This document shows, piece after piece, positions 7,775 to 16,636 of a stretch of 64,000 bases of DNA. The translations under genes and the position numbers were made by a program. The stretch's first letter is position 1, and every line of letters starts with the position of its first letter. The notes under the pieces were generated by a model that was not told the DNA's origin, did not search any database, and saw only the letters and a program-made list of their open reading frames with translations. The stretch comes from Streptomyces sp. GQFP (GTDB lineage: Bacteria > Actinomycetota > Actinomycetes > Streptomycetales > Streptomycetaceae). The stretch lies in contig NZ_CP089312.1 in NCBI RefSeq assembly GCF_021545335.1, forward strand, positions 3,720,001 to 3,784,000, written 5' to 3'.

Positions 7775-9763
7775 ATGGTCAAGGTGCGGCTCGAGACCAG
7801 CCGTGAGCACGTCGCAGAGCTGGCTCGGCTGCGGGATCCCGTGGGTGCCATCGAGGAACTGGTCTGGAACGCCGTGGACGCCGACGCCGAACGCGTCGTC
7901 GTCGTCCTGGAGCGCAACGACCTGGGTGGTGTGGACAGGGTCCGTGTCCAGGACGACGGCGGTGGAATGTCTGCCGAGCACTGCGAGGAGTACTTCCGGC
8001 CCATCGGTGCCTCCTGGAAGAAGCGTGCACAGGGCAGCCCTGTGAAAAAGCGCGCTCTGCACGGGAAGAACGGGCGAGGCCGGGTACGTGCCTTCGCGCT
8101 CGGCACCCAGGTGCGCTGGACCAGCGTCAGTGACGCGTTCGGAGACCGGCAGCAGCTGGTGATCGAAGCAGACCGACGTTCCATGGACGAGTTCGACATC
8201 GGCGACCCGGAACCCGCTGCCGACCCCACCGGCACACTCTTCGAGGCGTTCGGCGGTGACGAGCAGCTGGACCTGCTCGCCGACGAGCGAGCCAGGGCCT
8301 CGCTCACCACTGCCTTCGCCACGTACTTGGAGAAGTACCCGGACGTCCGCATCGAGTACGACGGCCAGGACCTCGATCCGGCCGCGGAGCAACTCCACGT
8401 ACGCGACTACGTCCTGCCGTCGCCGTCCGGCTGGAGCGGCGAGCCGGCGCGTCTGAAGGTCGTGGAGTGGCGCAGGTCCGTAACCCGGGCGCTGTTCCTC
8501 TGCGACGGCCAGAGCATGTCCCGGGCTCACCTCAAGCCGGGTATCCAGGCTCCCGGCTTCGAGTTCACCGCGCATCTCACCTGGGCCGGTTTCGATGATG
8601 TCGACGCCGAGGACCTCGCCTTCACCGACTGGGCATCGCGCGGACCGCACGCCGAGGTACTCGCAGCGGCACGAGACCAGCTCAAGGTCCACTTCCGGGC
8701 CCGCGTGGACGAGCGCCGACGGGAGCAGGTCGCCGAGTGGCAAGGGGAGGGGATCTACCCCTACGCGGGTGACGCCGCCGACGAGAAGGAACGAGCCGAG
8801 CGCGAGACCTTCGACGCGGTGGCCACCACTGTCTTCCGGCACCTTCCCAGGTCTCAGGCCACACGCAGGACCACCTTCGCACTGCTGCGATCGGTGCTCG
8901 CGCACGAGCCCTCGGACATACTGCGTATCGCGAACGACCTGTTCACGCTCTCCAAGCAGGAGCGAGAAGAGCTGAACCGCCTCCTGGAACGCACGACGCT
9001 CTCAGCACTGATCAAGGCGTCGACCGCAGCGGCCAACCGCATCGATTTCCTCACCGCTCTGGAACACCTCGTCTTCGCGCCGGACACCAGGTCACGCGTC
9101 ACCGAGCGGGATGAACTGCACCGCATCCTGGAAAGCCAGTGCTGGGTCTTCGGCGAGGAGTACGCACTGCACGTCAGCGACCGCAGCCTCAACGCGGTGC
9201 TCACGCAGCACTGCCGACTGCTCGGTCGCGACATTCCGACGCCGGAACCGGTTCTGCGAGAGGACGGACGCACGGGCAGGGTCGACCTGATGCTGTCCCG
9301 GGTCGCGCGACACAGGAAAGGCGAACGGCACCACCTGATCGTCGAACTCAAGCGTCCCAGTGTGGTTCTCGGCATGGTCGAGTTCAGCCAGATCAGCAGC
9401 TACGCGGAGGCCGTCATGTCCGACGACCGATTCCGCGACCCGACCGTGACGTGGGACTTCTGGCTCGTCGGCAACGCCATGGACAAGGCACTGCGGCAGT
9501 TGGCCCACCAGGTGGACCGGGTACCTGGGTGCGCGGTATCCACCCCACGCTTCCGGATCATGGTGAAGACCTGGGGCGAGATCATCGAGGACTGCCAGGA
9601 GCGACTGCGGTTCCACAGTGCGCAGCTGGAGTACCAGTCCTCGACCGAGCACGCGATGGACTACCTGGTCCGCAACCACGGTGACGCCGTGGCGGAGCTG
9701 GTTGCGGACGGGATCATCCCCAGTCCCCGAAGCGCCGAGGCCACCAACGACGTCATGCAGTGA
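7775..9763 (+). CDS. GHKL (HSP90-like) ATPase fused to PD-(D/E)XK nuclease-like domain
   Basis: A 662-residue two-domain protein. The N-terminal part has a GHKL ATP-binding fold: N box EELVWNAVDA around N32, G1 box DDGGGM at 60-65, and a glycine-rich lid GKNGRGR near 96. The C-terminal part carries a nuclease-like signature, GRVDLM with Asp504, then IVELKRP with Glu524 and Lys526, preceded by ILESQCWVFGEEY. That layout recalls DUF4263/Shedu-type nucleases. ATG at 7775 follows AGGAGG by eight bases; the frame is open further upstream but without a better start. It is a lone gene, divergent from rpsJ. Known relatives suggest an antiphage or DNA-repair role; the exact function is inferred, not shown. 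No transmembrane segment is seen. Confidence 0.8.
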   Translation: MVKVRLETSREHVAELARLRDPVGAIEELVWNAVDADAERVVVVLERNDLGGVDRVRVQDDGGGMSAEHCEEYFRPIGASWKKRAQGSPVKKRALHGKNGRGRVRAFALGTQVRWTSVSDAFGDRQQLVIEADRRSMDEFDIGDPEPAADPTGTLFEAFGGDEQLDLLADERARASLTTAFATYLEKYPDVRIEYDGQDLDPAAEQLHVRDYVLPSPSGWSGEPARLKVVEWRRSVTRALFLCDGQSMSRAHLKPGIQAPGFEFTAHLTWAGFDDVDAEDLAFTDWASRGPHAEVLAAARDQLKVHFRARVDERRREQVAEWQGEGIYPYAGDAADEKERAERETFDAVATTVFRHLPRSQATRRTTFALLRSVLAHEPSDILRIANDLFTLSKQEREELNRLLERTTLSALIKASTAAANRIDFLTALEHLVFAPDTRSRVTERDELHRILESQCWVFGEEYALHVSDRSLNAVLTQHCRLLGRDIPTPEPVLREDGRTGRVDLMLSRVARHRKGERHHLIVELKRPSVVLGMVEFSQISSYAEAVMSDDRFRDPTVTWDFWLVGNAMDKALRQLAHQVDRVPGCAVSTPRFRIMVKTWGEIIEDCQERLRFHSAQLEYQSSTEHAMDYLVRNHGDAVAELVADGIIPSPRSAEATNDVMQ

Positions 9764-10254
9764 GCCCCGGGCGACTGACGGCCTGATGGCCTGATGGCCG
9801 CCTGTTGTCAGTGGCCCGGTCTACTGTTCTTGGACGCGTCCGTGTCCGCGACGCGCCCTCCCCTGCCTGCCGGCCCCTCCCGCGGAACGGAGATCCCCGA
9901 TTCGTTTCCGCCGCCCGTCGCCTTGACGCCCACCCCGAACGCACAGGCCACACCGGATCCCGGAAACGTGAGTCCCGGTGGCGTGCGCTCAGGTGGGCCC
10001 GGCGCTCTTCCAAAGAAACACGGGAGAGAAAGAACCCCACCAAGCCCCACCCTTTCCCTCCCGGCCGCCGACGCGTGCACTCACTCGCCCGAGTGAACAT
10101 CACCAACTCGGCTGGATTCGTGCCCGGTTGCCTGCCTTACGCTCAGCGCAGCAGCACGACCACGTCACAGACAACTCCAGACATGCGACGGCCCTCGCCG
10201 GGACTGCAATCCCAATGCGAGGGCCTGACCACCGAGGAAGGCTGTAACTTCCTG
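9764..10254 (+). other. 491-base gap, with leader hairpin at 10190-10225
   Basis: No credible gene. The 3' part holds a perfect 9-bp inverted repeat, 10190-10198 with 10217-10225, enclosing a second small stem (10200-10203 with 10210-10213). It ends 29 bases before the next start codon and is followed by GAGGAAGG, so it may be a leader structure controlling translation of the helix-turn-helix gene. A short direct repeat of CTGATGGC lies at the left end near 9780. Confidence 0.5.
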
Positions 10255-11214
10255 ATGGATACGCAGAATCCTAGTGCGCCCCCGTGCGCCGAGGCCCGTC
10301 CCACGGGCAAAAATCACCCGCCCCGGCGACCCAATTCCGGCGTTTCCGGCGTCGTCCACGACAACGCCCGCCACACCACCCGCTTCACGGTGATCGGCAA
10401 CCACCTTGCGCAACACCGCGAGCTGTCACTGCTCGCCATCGGGCTCGCCACCCACATCCAGTCGCTGCCCGCCGGTGCTCCCGTCGACATCAAGACCCTC
10501 GCCAGGAAGTTCCCGGAGAGCCCGGAGCGTATCGCCGCCGGTCTGCGCGAACTGGAAGCCCACGGCTACCTGAGTCGACCCCGCGAACGCACCCCGGCAG
10601 GTCGCATCGTCACCCGCACGATCTCCTGCAACCGCCCCGGACACCACGCCGAGCGGCCCGCGAACGCCGGCGCCAGCACCACAGCCGGGGCCGGGGCAAC
10701 CGACGGTCCGGCCGACGAGGAGCCCCCCGCCCGCACCCCCTGCGCCCCGGCCAAGCCCAAGAAACGCACCCCGCGCAAGCCACTCCCCGCCGTACCGCAG
10801 CCCTCGTACAAAGGCCCAGCTCTCCTCCGGGCCGCCACCGAACTCCTCGCAGGCCTCCGCCGCCATGACCCCGACCTGCTCCTCTCCGCCTGCGGCACCA
10901 CCCACCTCGCCCCCGGCGTCGCCGCCTGGCTGGAGCGCGACGTCAGCCCCACCGCCGTACGCCACGCCCTCCTCAGCAACCACCCACCCGAGGGAATGCA
11001 CCGCCCAGCCGCATTCCTCGCCCACCGCCTCACCGCCCAGCTACCGGCCCTGCCACCGTTCCGTGCGCCTGCCTCGCCCCCCACCGTCCGGCACCCCCTC
11101 CAGACCTGCGACGGCTGCGAACGCGTCTTCCGCTCACCCGAACCAGGCCGCTGCCGCGACTGCCGCCGACTCCACAGCGGACCGGCCACCACAGACCGTC
11201 ATCCCTCAGGGTGA
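10255..11214 (+). CDS. helix-turn-helix protein with C-terminal zinc-ribbon-like cysteines
   Basis: A 319-residue protein. Residues ~35-125 look like a winged helix (FTVIGNHLAQHRELSLLAIG, then AGLRELEAHGYLSRPRER), as in plasmid replication-initiator or MarR-like DNA-binding domains. The middle is Ala/Pro/Arg-rich. The end has CDGCERVF and CRDCRRLH, a CxxC pair set that could bind zinc. ATG at 10255 is the first start after the leader hairpin; the same frame is open upstream but looks non-coding. Similar single-gene cassettes are common in Streptomyces; the target is unknown to me. Confidence 0.65.
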   Translation: MDTQNPSAPPCAEARPTGKNHPPRRPNSGVSGVVHDNARHTTRFTVIGNHLAQHRELSLLAIGLATHIQSLPAGAPVDIKTLARKFPESPERIAAGLRELEAHGYLSRPRERTPAGRIVTRTISCNRPGHHAERPANAGASTTAGAGATDGPADEEPPARTPCAPAKPKKRTPRKPLPAVPQPSYKGPALLRAATELLAGLRRHDPDLLLSACGTTHLAPGVAAWLERDVSPTAVRHALLSNHPPEGMHRPAAFLAHRLTAQLPALPPFRAPASPPTVRHPLQTCDGCERVFRSPEPGRCRDCRRLHSGPATTDRHPSG

Positions 11215-11286
11215 ACCCCGCCAACTCGGCCGCCGCCAGCCCGCATGGGACTCCTATGCTCACAGCGGGACCCCTTAGGCACATGA

Positions 11287-11490
11287 CAGAAGCACTTCCC
11301 CCGACTGGGCGACAGCCCGGCCAGGAAGCTCTGGAGGAAACTGGTGCTCGTCCTGGAGCAGCGCGGCCTCGACGTGACCGACGAGATCCGTGACCGGATC
11401 ACCAGCTGCGACGACACCGCCACCCTGCGCGCCCGGCTCACCCGCGCCCTCACCGCCACCTCCGCAGCGGAGATCTTCACGGACCGGTAG
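11287..11490 (+). pseudogene. remnant of a larger protein, C-terminal fragment
   Basis: An open frame with no ATG that ends at the stop at 11490. It encodes LVLVLEQRGLDVTDEIRDR and continues to ATSAAEIFTDR, which resembles the C-terminal tail of a family of Streptomyces hypothetical proteins where a similar segment follows a nuclease-like (Rpn/YhgA-like) domain. The only in-frame start is GTG 11344, giving 48 residues. I read it as a decayed remnant; a real small gene is less likely. Confidence 0.45.
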
Positions 11491-11500
11491 CAGCAGTCCC

Positions 11501-11543
11501 AGTGCCGTGTGCCCACCCTTGAGAGGGGCGGGCACACGGCACT
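11501..11543. terminator. bidirectional terminator-like hairpin
   Basis: A perfect 14-bp inverted repeat, 11501-11514 with 11530-11543, and a 15-base loop region. It sits between the rightward remnant ending at 11490 and the leftward gene ending at 11602, where a shared terminator is expected. No long T-run, as usual in Streptomyces. Confidence 0.75.
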
Positions 11544-11601
11544 CAGGGACCGTCACGAGCGCGCTTCATGCCGGTACGCCCAGGCCAGACGGGCAGCCGG
11601 G

Positions 11602-12435
11602 TCAGCGAACGTCGATGTAGTCCTGGCCGCTGGTGGCGGTGCCGGTGGTCGTGTTGCCGTAGTACACCCACCGGAAGAAGCCGTCGGTGGTGGCGGTGAC
11701 GGAGGTGCTCAGGGCGCCCGCGCTGTTCGTCTTGACCTTCTTCAGCGTCTTGAAGGAGGTGGCGTTCTTGGCGCGGAACTGGAGGCTCACCGTGCTACCG
11801 GCGTAGGCGTCGTTCTTCTTGGTGGTCCAGTTCGCCCGGGTGAGCTTGCTCTTGAGGGTGAGCTTCTTGCCCTTGGTGACGGGCTCGGGGGTGGCGTCGG
11901 CGGTGGCGAGTTTGGCGGCTCGGCGGAGGGAGACGGTTCCGGACCTTGACTCGTATTCCTCGGCCAGGACAGGGCCGTCGCCAGCCGGGAACAGAGCGAG
12001 GTACACGCCGATCTTCCACGTGGTGGCGTCGCTGTTGGAGTCGACCTCCTCCATGTACGGATCGGGGTTGATGAAGAGGGAGCCCTCACAACGGGCCCTC
12101 TGGGAGCCCTGCTCATAACATTCGTACGGAATCGTCCACAAGGAGTTCTTTGCGGTGCCCTTGGCCACGTCCTTCAGATTTCCCCGGTAAAGGAAAGGGG
12201 AAATGCGCCAGCGGCCGATGCCGTCCACTGTGTACCCGGAGGGCAGGGCGATGTTAAACGGAACGGGAGTTTCCGACACCTTCGATGTGCCGACCACGAT
12301 CGGCTTACCGTTGTTGAACACGAGGTTCGACACGACGATGCCCGTGTCCTTCGCCTGCGCGGCCGGGGCGTTGAGCACCGAGAGCGCGAGGGCTCCGGCC
12401 GTCGCGATCACGGCGGTGGTACGTCTTCGGTTCAT
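11602..12435 (-). CDS. secreted protein of unknown function with C-terminal beta domain
   Basis: A 277-residue exported protein. The N-terminus MNRRRTTAVIATAGALALSV followed by APAAQA is a Sec signal peptide with an AxA cleavage site near residue 28. The mature part has two Cys (in IPYECYEQGSQRARCEGS) that could form a disulfide. The last ~95 residues, from TPEPVTKGKKLTLKSKLTRA, look like an Ig-like beta domain repeated in many Streptomyces secreted proteins. ATG 12435 is preferred to GTG 12441 because GGAGAGG lies at the right distance. No catalytic motif is recognised. Confidence 0.75.
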   Translation of the reverse strand: MNRRRTTAVIATAGALALSVLNAPAAQAKDTGIVVSNLVFNNGKPIVVGTSKVSETPVPFNIALPSGYTVDGIGRWRISPFLYRGNLKDVAKGTAKNSLWTIPYECYEQGSQRARCEGSLFINPDPYMEEVDSNSDATTWKIGVYLALFPAGDGPVLAEEYESRSGTVSLRRAAKLATADATPEPVTKGKKLTLKSKLTRANWTTKKNDAYAGSTVSLQFRAKNATSFKTLKKVKTNSAGALSTSVTATTDGFFRWVYYGNTTTGTATSGQDYIDVR

Positions 12436-12484
12436 GCACACCTCTCCGACGAGTAAAGGGATCGGAAAGGCTACACCAGTCTGA

Positions 12485-12676
12485 TCAACTACCGGACGCG
12501 TAGGGGACGAACTCGGCCCAGGCGGCGGGGGCGAGGGTGAGACGGAGGCCCTGGGCCACCGACTTGGAGTCGCGGACGTGGACGGCGCCGGGGGCGGTGG
12601 CTATTTCGACGCAGTCGTCGGCCTCACTGCTGCTGCTGTAGCTGCTCTTGAACCAGTGGAGTTCCGCAGTGCTCAT
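12485..12676 (-). CDS. DUF397 protein
   Basis: A 63-residue DUF397 protein with the family's LHWFKSSYSSSSEADDCVEI opening and VRDSK core. Such proteins are encoded next to DUF5753-type XRE regulators and are thought to be their small antagonists or partners. Its ATG overlaps the stop of the upstream regulator by four bases, so the two are translationally coupled. Confidence 0.9.
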   Translation of the reverse strand: MSTAELHWFKSSYSSSSEADDCVEIATAPGAVHVRDSKSVAQGLRLTLAPAAWAEFVPYASGS

Positions 12677-13527
12677 AGTTCTCCCAGCGCCTGCTCGATG
12701 AAGGCCAGCGACTCCCTCGGCGGGAGAGCCTGTGCCCGGATCATCCCATAGCGCAGTTCGAGGATCCCAAGATCCCTGAGGTTCGAGACCGGGCGGCCGT
12801 TGAACGCTCCCTCGGAGCGTCCGACCGCTGTACCGTCGGCGAACTTCAGCACTTCGATCAGGCCTTGCGCCCCAGCATGCTCCTCACGATCGGTCGGCAT
12901 GACCTGAAGCGTGACGTTGCGCAATCGCCCCACCTCCAGCAGGTGTTCGAGCTGTCGACGCAACAACATCTTCCCCCCATAGGGGCGTTCCAGCGTCACC
13001 TGTTCCTGGACGAAACTGAGCGTGGGAGCAGGCTCCCGCTCGAAGATCGCCTTGCGTGCCATACGCGCGGCGGTTCCCCGCTCGACCACCTGAGGCGTGT
13101 ACGCGGGCTTCCTCATCTCGAGCAACGCCCGCGCGTACTCCTGTGTCTGCAACAGCCCATGGATGTTGTGGTTGCTGTACAGCAACACCTCGACCGCCCG
13201 ATCCTCCAACTCCTTAAGCTCACGCACCTTCCTCGGATACCGAGCCCTCTCCATGTCCTCCATGAACGCCCTCAGATGCCCGCCCGCGTTCAGGACATCA
13301 TCAGCCCGGTCCAGGAACTCCACCCTCGGGATCCGCGCCCCGCGCTCGATCTTGCGGATCATGTCCTCGCCGTAGCCCATGACTTGGGCGAAGTCGGCCA
13401 CCCTCATCCCGGCCTGCTCACGACAGAACTTGATGAGCCGCCCGACGGCCTCCACCAACGGCGCACTCTCGTCACCGGGTTCGAGGTCCCAGCCGGACTC
13501 GTCCACACCTTCGTTTTCGCTGTTCAT
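12673..13527 (-). CDS. XRE-family regulator with DUF5753 domain
   Basis: A 284-residue DNA-binding regulator. The helix-turn-helix spans about residues 28-85 (MRVADFAQVMGYGEDMIRKI), followed by the DUF5753 domain with typical segments LLQTQEYARAL and LSFVQEQVTL. ATG 13527 is preferred to GTG 13533 because GGAGG is nine bases upstream of the ATG and only three from the GTG. The DUF397 gene follows, and a HATPase gene diverges upstream, the common Streptomyces arrangement linked to development and antibiotic control. Target genes cannot be told from the sequence. Confidence 0.9.
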   Translation of the reverse strand: MNSENEGVDESGWDLEPGDESAPLVEAVGRLIKFCREQAGMRVADFAQVMGYGEDMIRKIERGARIPRVEFLDRADDVLNAGGHLRAFMEDMERARYPRKVRELKELEDRAVEVLLYSNHNIHGLLQTQEYARALLEMRKPAYTPQVVERGTAARMARKAIFEREPAPTLSFVQEQVTLERPYGGKMLLRRQLEHLLEVGRLRNVTLQVMPTDREEHAGAQGLIEVLKFADGTAVGRSEGAFNGRPVSNLRDLGILELRYGMIRAQALPPRESLAFIEQALGEL

Positions 13528-13667
13528 GCCCACCCACCTCCAACGCGCACCCGTACCCGCACGTCATCCGAGACAGCCGAGACAGAGCGAGACAAGAACC
13601 GGACAGCGCGGATACGCACAGGCGTCACCGCACGTCAAGGCAAGCATGTTCCGCCACGCTGAGTGAC

Positions 13668-14093
13668 ATGAATCAAGAAACCGCCGATCACCGGACCCAA
13701 CACACCGGCCCCGTCCGCAACTTCAGTGCCCTCCTGCCCTCCACGCCCCGCGGAGCCCGGCAGGCCCGTCGACTGGCGGTGGAGCAACTCCGCGACTGGG
13801 GGCTCCCGTTGTACCCCGCGCAACACCTGGTCGCCGAACTCACGGCGAACGTCGTGACCCACGGCCGCGTACCGGGCCGCGACTTCCGGCTGGTGCTGTA
13901 CGTCGTCGCCACCACCCTGCGCATCGAGGTGACGGACACCCGGGACGACCTGCTGCCGGGGGTACGGGATGCAGCGCCGGACAGCGAGTCGGGACGGGGA
14001 CTGGTGATCGTGGAGGCCCTGGCGGACCGGTGGGGGGTGGAGTTGGGGCCGCGTCCTCGGAAGACGGTGTGGGCGGAGTGTGGAGTGGGGTGA
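13668..14093 (+). CDS. RsbW-type anti-sigma/HATPase_c_2 protein
   Basis: A 141-residue stand-alone ATP-binding protein of the serine-kinase anti-sigma family. The N box is VAELTANVVTHGR near residues 55-67; the G1 region is VTDTRDDLLP and the G2 region SESGRGLVIVEALADRWG. It diverges from the XRE/DUF397 pair with a 140-base shared promoter region, suggesting joint control. Likely cytosolic. Confidence 0.88.
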   Translation: MNQETADHRTQHTGPVRNFSALLPSTPRGARQARRLAVEQLRDWGLPLYPAQHLVAELTANVVTHGRVPGRDFRLVLYVVATTLRIEVTDTRDDLLPGVRDAAPDSESGRGLVIVEALADRWGVELGPRPRKTVWAECGVG

Positions 14094-14120
14094 GGGTTCG
14101 ATCTGCCGTGCGGGCGGGGG

Positions 14121-15041
14121 TCAGCTCCGGAGGTCCTCCGGGTGGTACTCCATGTGCTTGAGTTCGGTGCCGTTCCCGTCCATGACCATGCTCAGGCCGG
14201 AGTGGCCGAAGAGCGCTTCGACCTCGCTCAGTGCCAGCACTTCGACCCGGAAGCAGCCGCACGGGTTCCGCGTCACGAGCGGCAGCTCGGCATCCGGCGC
14301 TTGGGCCTCCGCGAAATCCTCAGCGGTGGTCCGCTGGGCAGGGGTGAGGGAGTCCAGCGGGATGAAGTCGGGAGGCTCGATCAGGAACTGGGTGAGCCGT
14401 TCTCGGCTGACGCTGTTCAGCCTGCACCATGAGCCGTCCGTGAAGACGATCTTTACGTCACGACTTGCCTGGAAGCTCCGCAGTTCAACTCTCTCGATGG
14501 TGGACCGAGGGGTTTCCCAGAGGAGTTCGTCGTCAACTCGATAGCGATTCCCTTTGACGTTGGGGAAGCCCACGATCACGAGCCGACGGTCGGTGACGAC
14601 CGCGTGCGTTCGATACCGCTTCTCGGAGGAGCGGCCGGGGTCCAGCTGCCAGGGCAAGGTGCGGGCCACGGTGCCCTGCGCAGCCCATATCACCGGGAAG
14701 TCTTCGACCTCGTCCGCAGGGTCGTCCGACGACGTGTCGCTGCCGTCCCCGGAGTCCACATAACCGGTGAGGTTTCCGCCATGGGCGGAGAGGAATGCCA
14801 AGACGGCGACGCCTGCGGCAATCGCCACGCCCTTGACGGTGTTCCGGGCGATCGTGCCACTCGTCGAATGCGCTGTGTACGTCGGGCCCGCCGGCCAGCC
14901 GACGAGTTCACCCTGAATGTCGTGACGGTCCTGGTCGCGGAACCACCTCATCCCGCTGACGCGCATGACCGCGCCACTGGCGAAGGTGACCGGAGCGCGA
15001 GCAAGAAGTACCTCACCCTCGTCAGGCTCCCAGACGCTCAT
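14121..15041 (-). CDS. membrane protein with bacterial PH-like domain (paralogue A)
   Basis: A 306-residue protein. One transmembrane segment is visible around residues 68-86 (VKGVAIAAGVAVLAFLSAHG). Further on, TDRRLVIVGFP, then ETPRSTIERVELR and VKIVFTDGSWCRL, form a pattern typical of bacterial PH-like domains. It is a clear paralogue of the next gene upstream; shared landmarks are MRWFRDQDRHDIQGEL, the Asp/Glu run before DFPVIWAA, and RTLPWQLDPGR. It is probably the last gene of the WXG100-like cluster transcribed leftward from 18152. Function unknown. Confidence 0.65.
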   Translation of the reverse strand: MSVWEPDEGEVLLARAPVTFASGAVMRVSGMRWFRDQDRHDIQGELVGWPAGPTYTAHSTSGTIARNTVKGVAIAAGVAVLAFLSAHGGNLTGYVDSGDGSDTSSDDPADEVEDFPVIWAAQGTVARTLPWQLDPGRSSEKRYRTHAVVTDRRLVIVGFPNVKGNRYRVDDELLWETPRSTIERVELRSFQASRDVKIVFTDGSWCRLNSVSRERLTQFLIEPPDFIPLDSLTPAQRTTAEDFAEAQAPDAELPLVTRNPCGCFRVEVLALSEVEALFGHSGLSMVMDGNGTELKHMEYHPEDLRS

Positions 15042-15083
15042 ATCAGCATGGTTCTTTCCTCGTGCCGGCTGTGGATACCGGTG

Positions 15084-15974
15084 CTACAGATCGCCCGGCT
15101 TCGGCTGCGTGGGAGCACCCGAGTCGTCCATCAGGATGGAATGCGTCTCGAAGAGACCCTTCCCCGCCTTCGCCGGGACGCGGGCTTCGACGAGGACGAT
15201 CCCGCTGGTCAGCCTCGTATACGCAGGCGGCTGCGCAGTTTCGGGGAGGTCTGCCATGAAGCGGGACACCCGCTCGCGCTGTGCGTCGGACAGGGCGCTC
15301 TCGGCAAGTCCCTGCGCTGTGCCCGAGAGGAACTCGGCGAGGCGCTCTGCGGTGTCGGGGCTGCCCGTGAAGAGACGGATCCAGGACTGGTCGGCGAAGG
15401 TGATGCGTACATCCGCGCCGACCTCGCTGAACTTCATGCGCCGGGCTCCGGCGATCGACTCCCGCGCGTACTCGCCCAGCACATCGGCCTTGTCGAGAGT
15501 GCCGCTCCGGGTGCCGAGGAAGAGCAACCGCCGACTGGTCAGGGCCAGATCCGTGGTGTATCCCTCCGGACGCCGCCCCGGATCCAGCTGCCACGGTGCC
15601 GTACGCGCGAGGGTCCCGGGGGCTGCCCACATCACGGGGAAGTCGTCGACCTCGTTCTCCGGTTCCTCCGGCTTCCCTCGGACGGGGACGTCCCCGAAGG
15701 GCGAGCCGGAGGCTCCTCCGATGTTGGCGATGAGGTTCGCGATCAACGGGATACCGACGAGAAAGGCACGGCCTGCACGGCGAGCGGTCTGGTCGCCCAC
15801 CGCATGCGGGCTGTAGACGGGACCGGACGGCCAGCCGGTCAACTCGTCCTGAATGTCGTCGCGCTCGGGGCCCCGGAACCATCTGCTGCCCGCGACCGCG
15901 GGAGCCACACCGGTGGCGAACTTGGCCGTGGCCCGGAGGAGCAGGTCTTCGTCGGCTGCGGGATACCAGTCCAT
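15084..15974 (-). CDS. membrane protein with bacterial PH-like domain (paralogue B)
   Basis: A 296-residue paralogue of the neighbouring 306-residue protein, with the same order of parts: SRWFRGPERDDIQDEL, one hydrophobic segment near residues 70-88 (AFLVGIPLIANLIANIGG), DFPVMWAAPGTLARTAPWQL, then a PH-like part with TSRRLLFLGTRSG and VRITFADQSWIRL. Divergence is considerable, so the duplication is not recent. It sits 15 bases after the next upstream gene and 42 bases before its paralogue, consistent with one transcript. Function unknown. Confidence 0.65.
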   Translation of the reverse strand: MDWYPAADEDLLLRATAKFATGVAPAVAGSRWFRGPERDDIQDELTGWPSGPVYSPHAVGDQTARRAGRAFLVGIPLIANLIANIGGASGSPFGDVPVRGKPEEPENEVDDFPVMWAAPGTLARTAPWQLDPGRRPEGYTTDLALTSRRLLFLGTRSGTLDKADVLGEYARESIAGARRMKFSEVGADVRITFADQSWIRLFTGSPDTAERLAEFLSGTAQGLAESALSDAQRERVSRFMADLPETAQPPAYTRLTSGIVLVEARVPAKAGKGLFETHSILMDDSGAPTQPKPGDL

Positions 15975-15989
15975 CAGTACGTCTCTCTC

Positions 15990-16586
15990 CTACGTGAATT
16001 CCAGCGAGCCAACGATTCCTGCAATGGCGTGCGTGAACTCTTCCCATTGTTCTACGGAAGCCGTGTCCAAAGTGATCACGGCGGTGAACGGGCCGGTCGG
16101 GAACGGAATGTGCACCTGGATCTGCCCCATCACCAGTTCCTCGTCATTACCGCTTTTCGTGTACAGGCCGTCCACCACGAGCTTACGGAAGGCGATCACC
16201 GAGACCGCCGGACCGCAGGGCAGGTCGAGCCAGGTCACATCCCGCATGGGGTCGGGGCTCAGCACCGCGAAGATTCCCTGGGCGACGGTGTCCGGGTCCG
16301 CCTCTCCCGACTCGAACACGGCCACAGTGAGCGAACAGTGCGCCACCCCGCCGCCGTCCCCGATGTCGTACAGACCGATGCCGAAGAACGAGACACCGCC
16401 CGCCAGCATCTCCTGTGCCGTCGCGCCGTACAGACCGCTCATGGCCTCCCACAGGGGCTCCTCGCCCCGTGGGTAGATGTCCTGGACCAACTTCCGTACG
16501 GCTTCGGTCCGTTCGGTCTCGTCGAGGGAGACCTCGATCGCGTGCATACCCTCGGGCAGGCTGATGCTCATCGGCGGCAGCGCCAT
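15990..16586 (-). CDS. hypothetical protein, possibly LpqN/Mog1-like fold
   Basis: A 198-residue protein without signal peptide. The end, FPTGPFTAVITLDTASVEQW followed by IVGSLEFT, resembles the last strand and helix of LpqN/Mog1p/PsbP-like proteins, some of which accompany type VII secretion substrates; this is a weak resemblance. ATG 16586 is used with a GGTGGAG close upstream; ATG 16571 is an alternative. It directly follows the WXG-like effector gene, a position where an immunity protein or chaperone is often found. Confidence 0.55.
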   Translation of the reverse strand: MALPPMSISLPEGMHAIEVSLDETERTEAVRKLVQDIYPRGEEPLWEAMSGLYGATAQEMLAGGVSFFGIGLYDIGDGGGVAHCSLTVAVFESGEADPDTVAQGIFAVLSPDPMRDVTWLDLPCGPAVSVIAFRKLVVDGLYTKSGNDEELVMGQIQVHIPFPTGPFTAVITLDTASVEQWEEFTHAIAGIVGSLEFT

Positions 16587-16636
16587 GCTCCACCCCCAGC
16601 ACCCGGAGTTCCTCGGCGTTGTCCATACCGTGGTGC

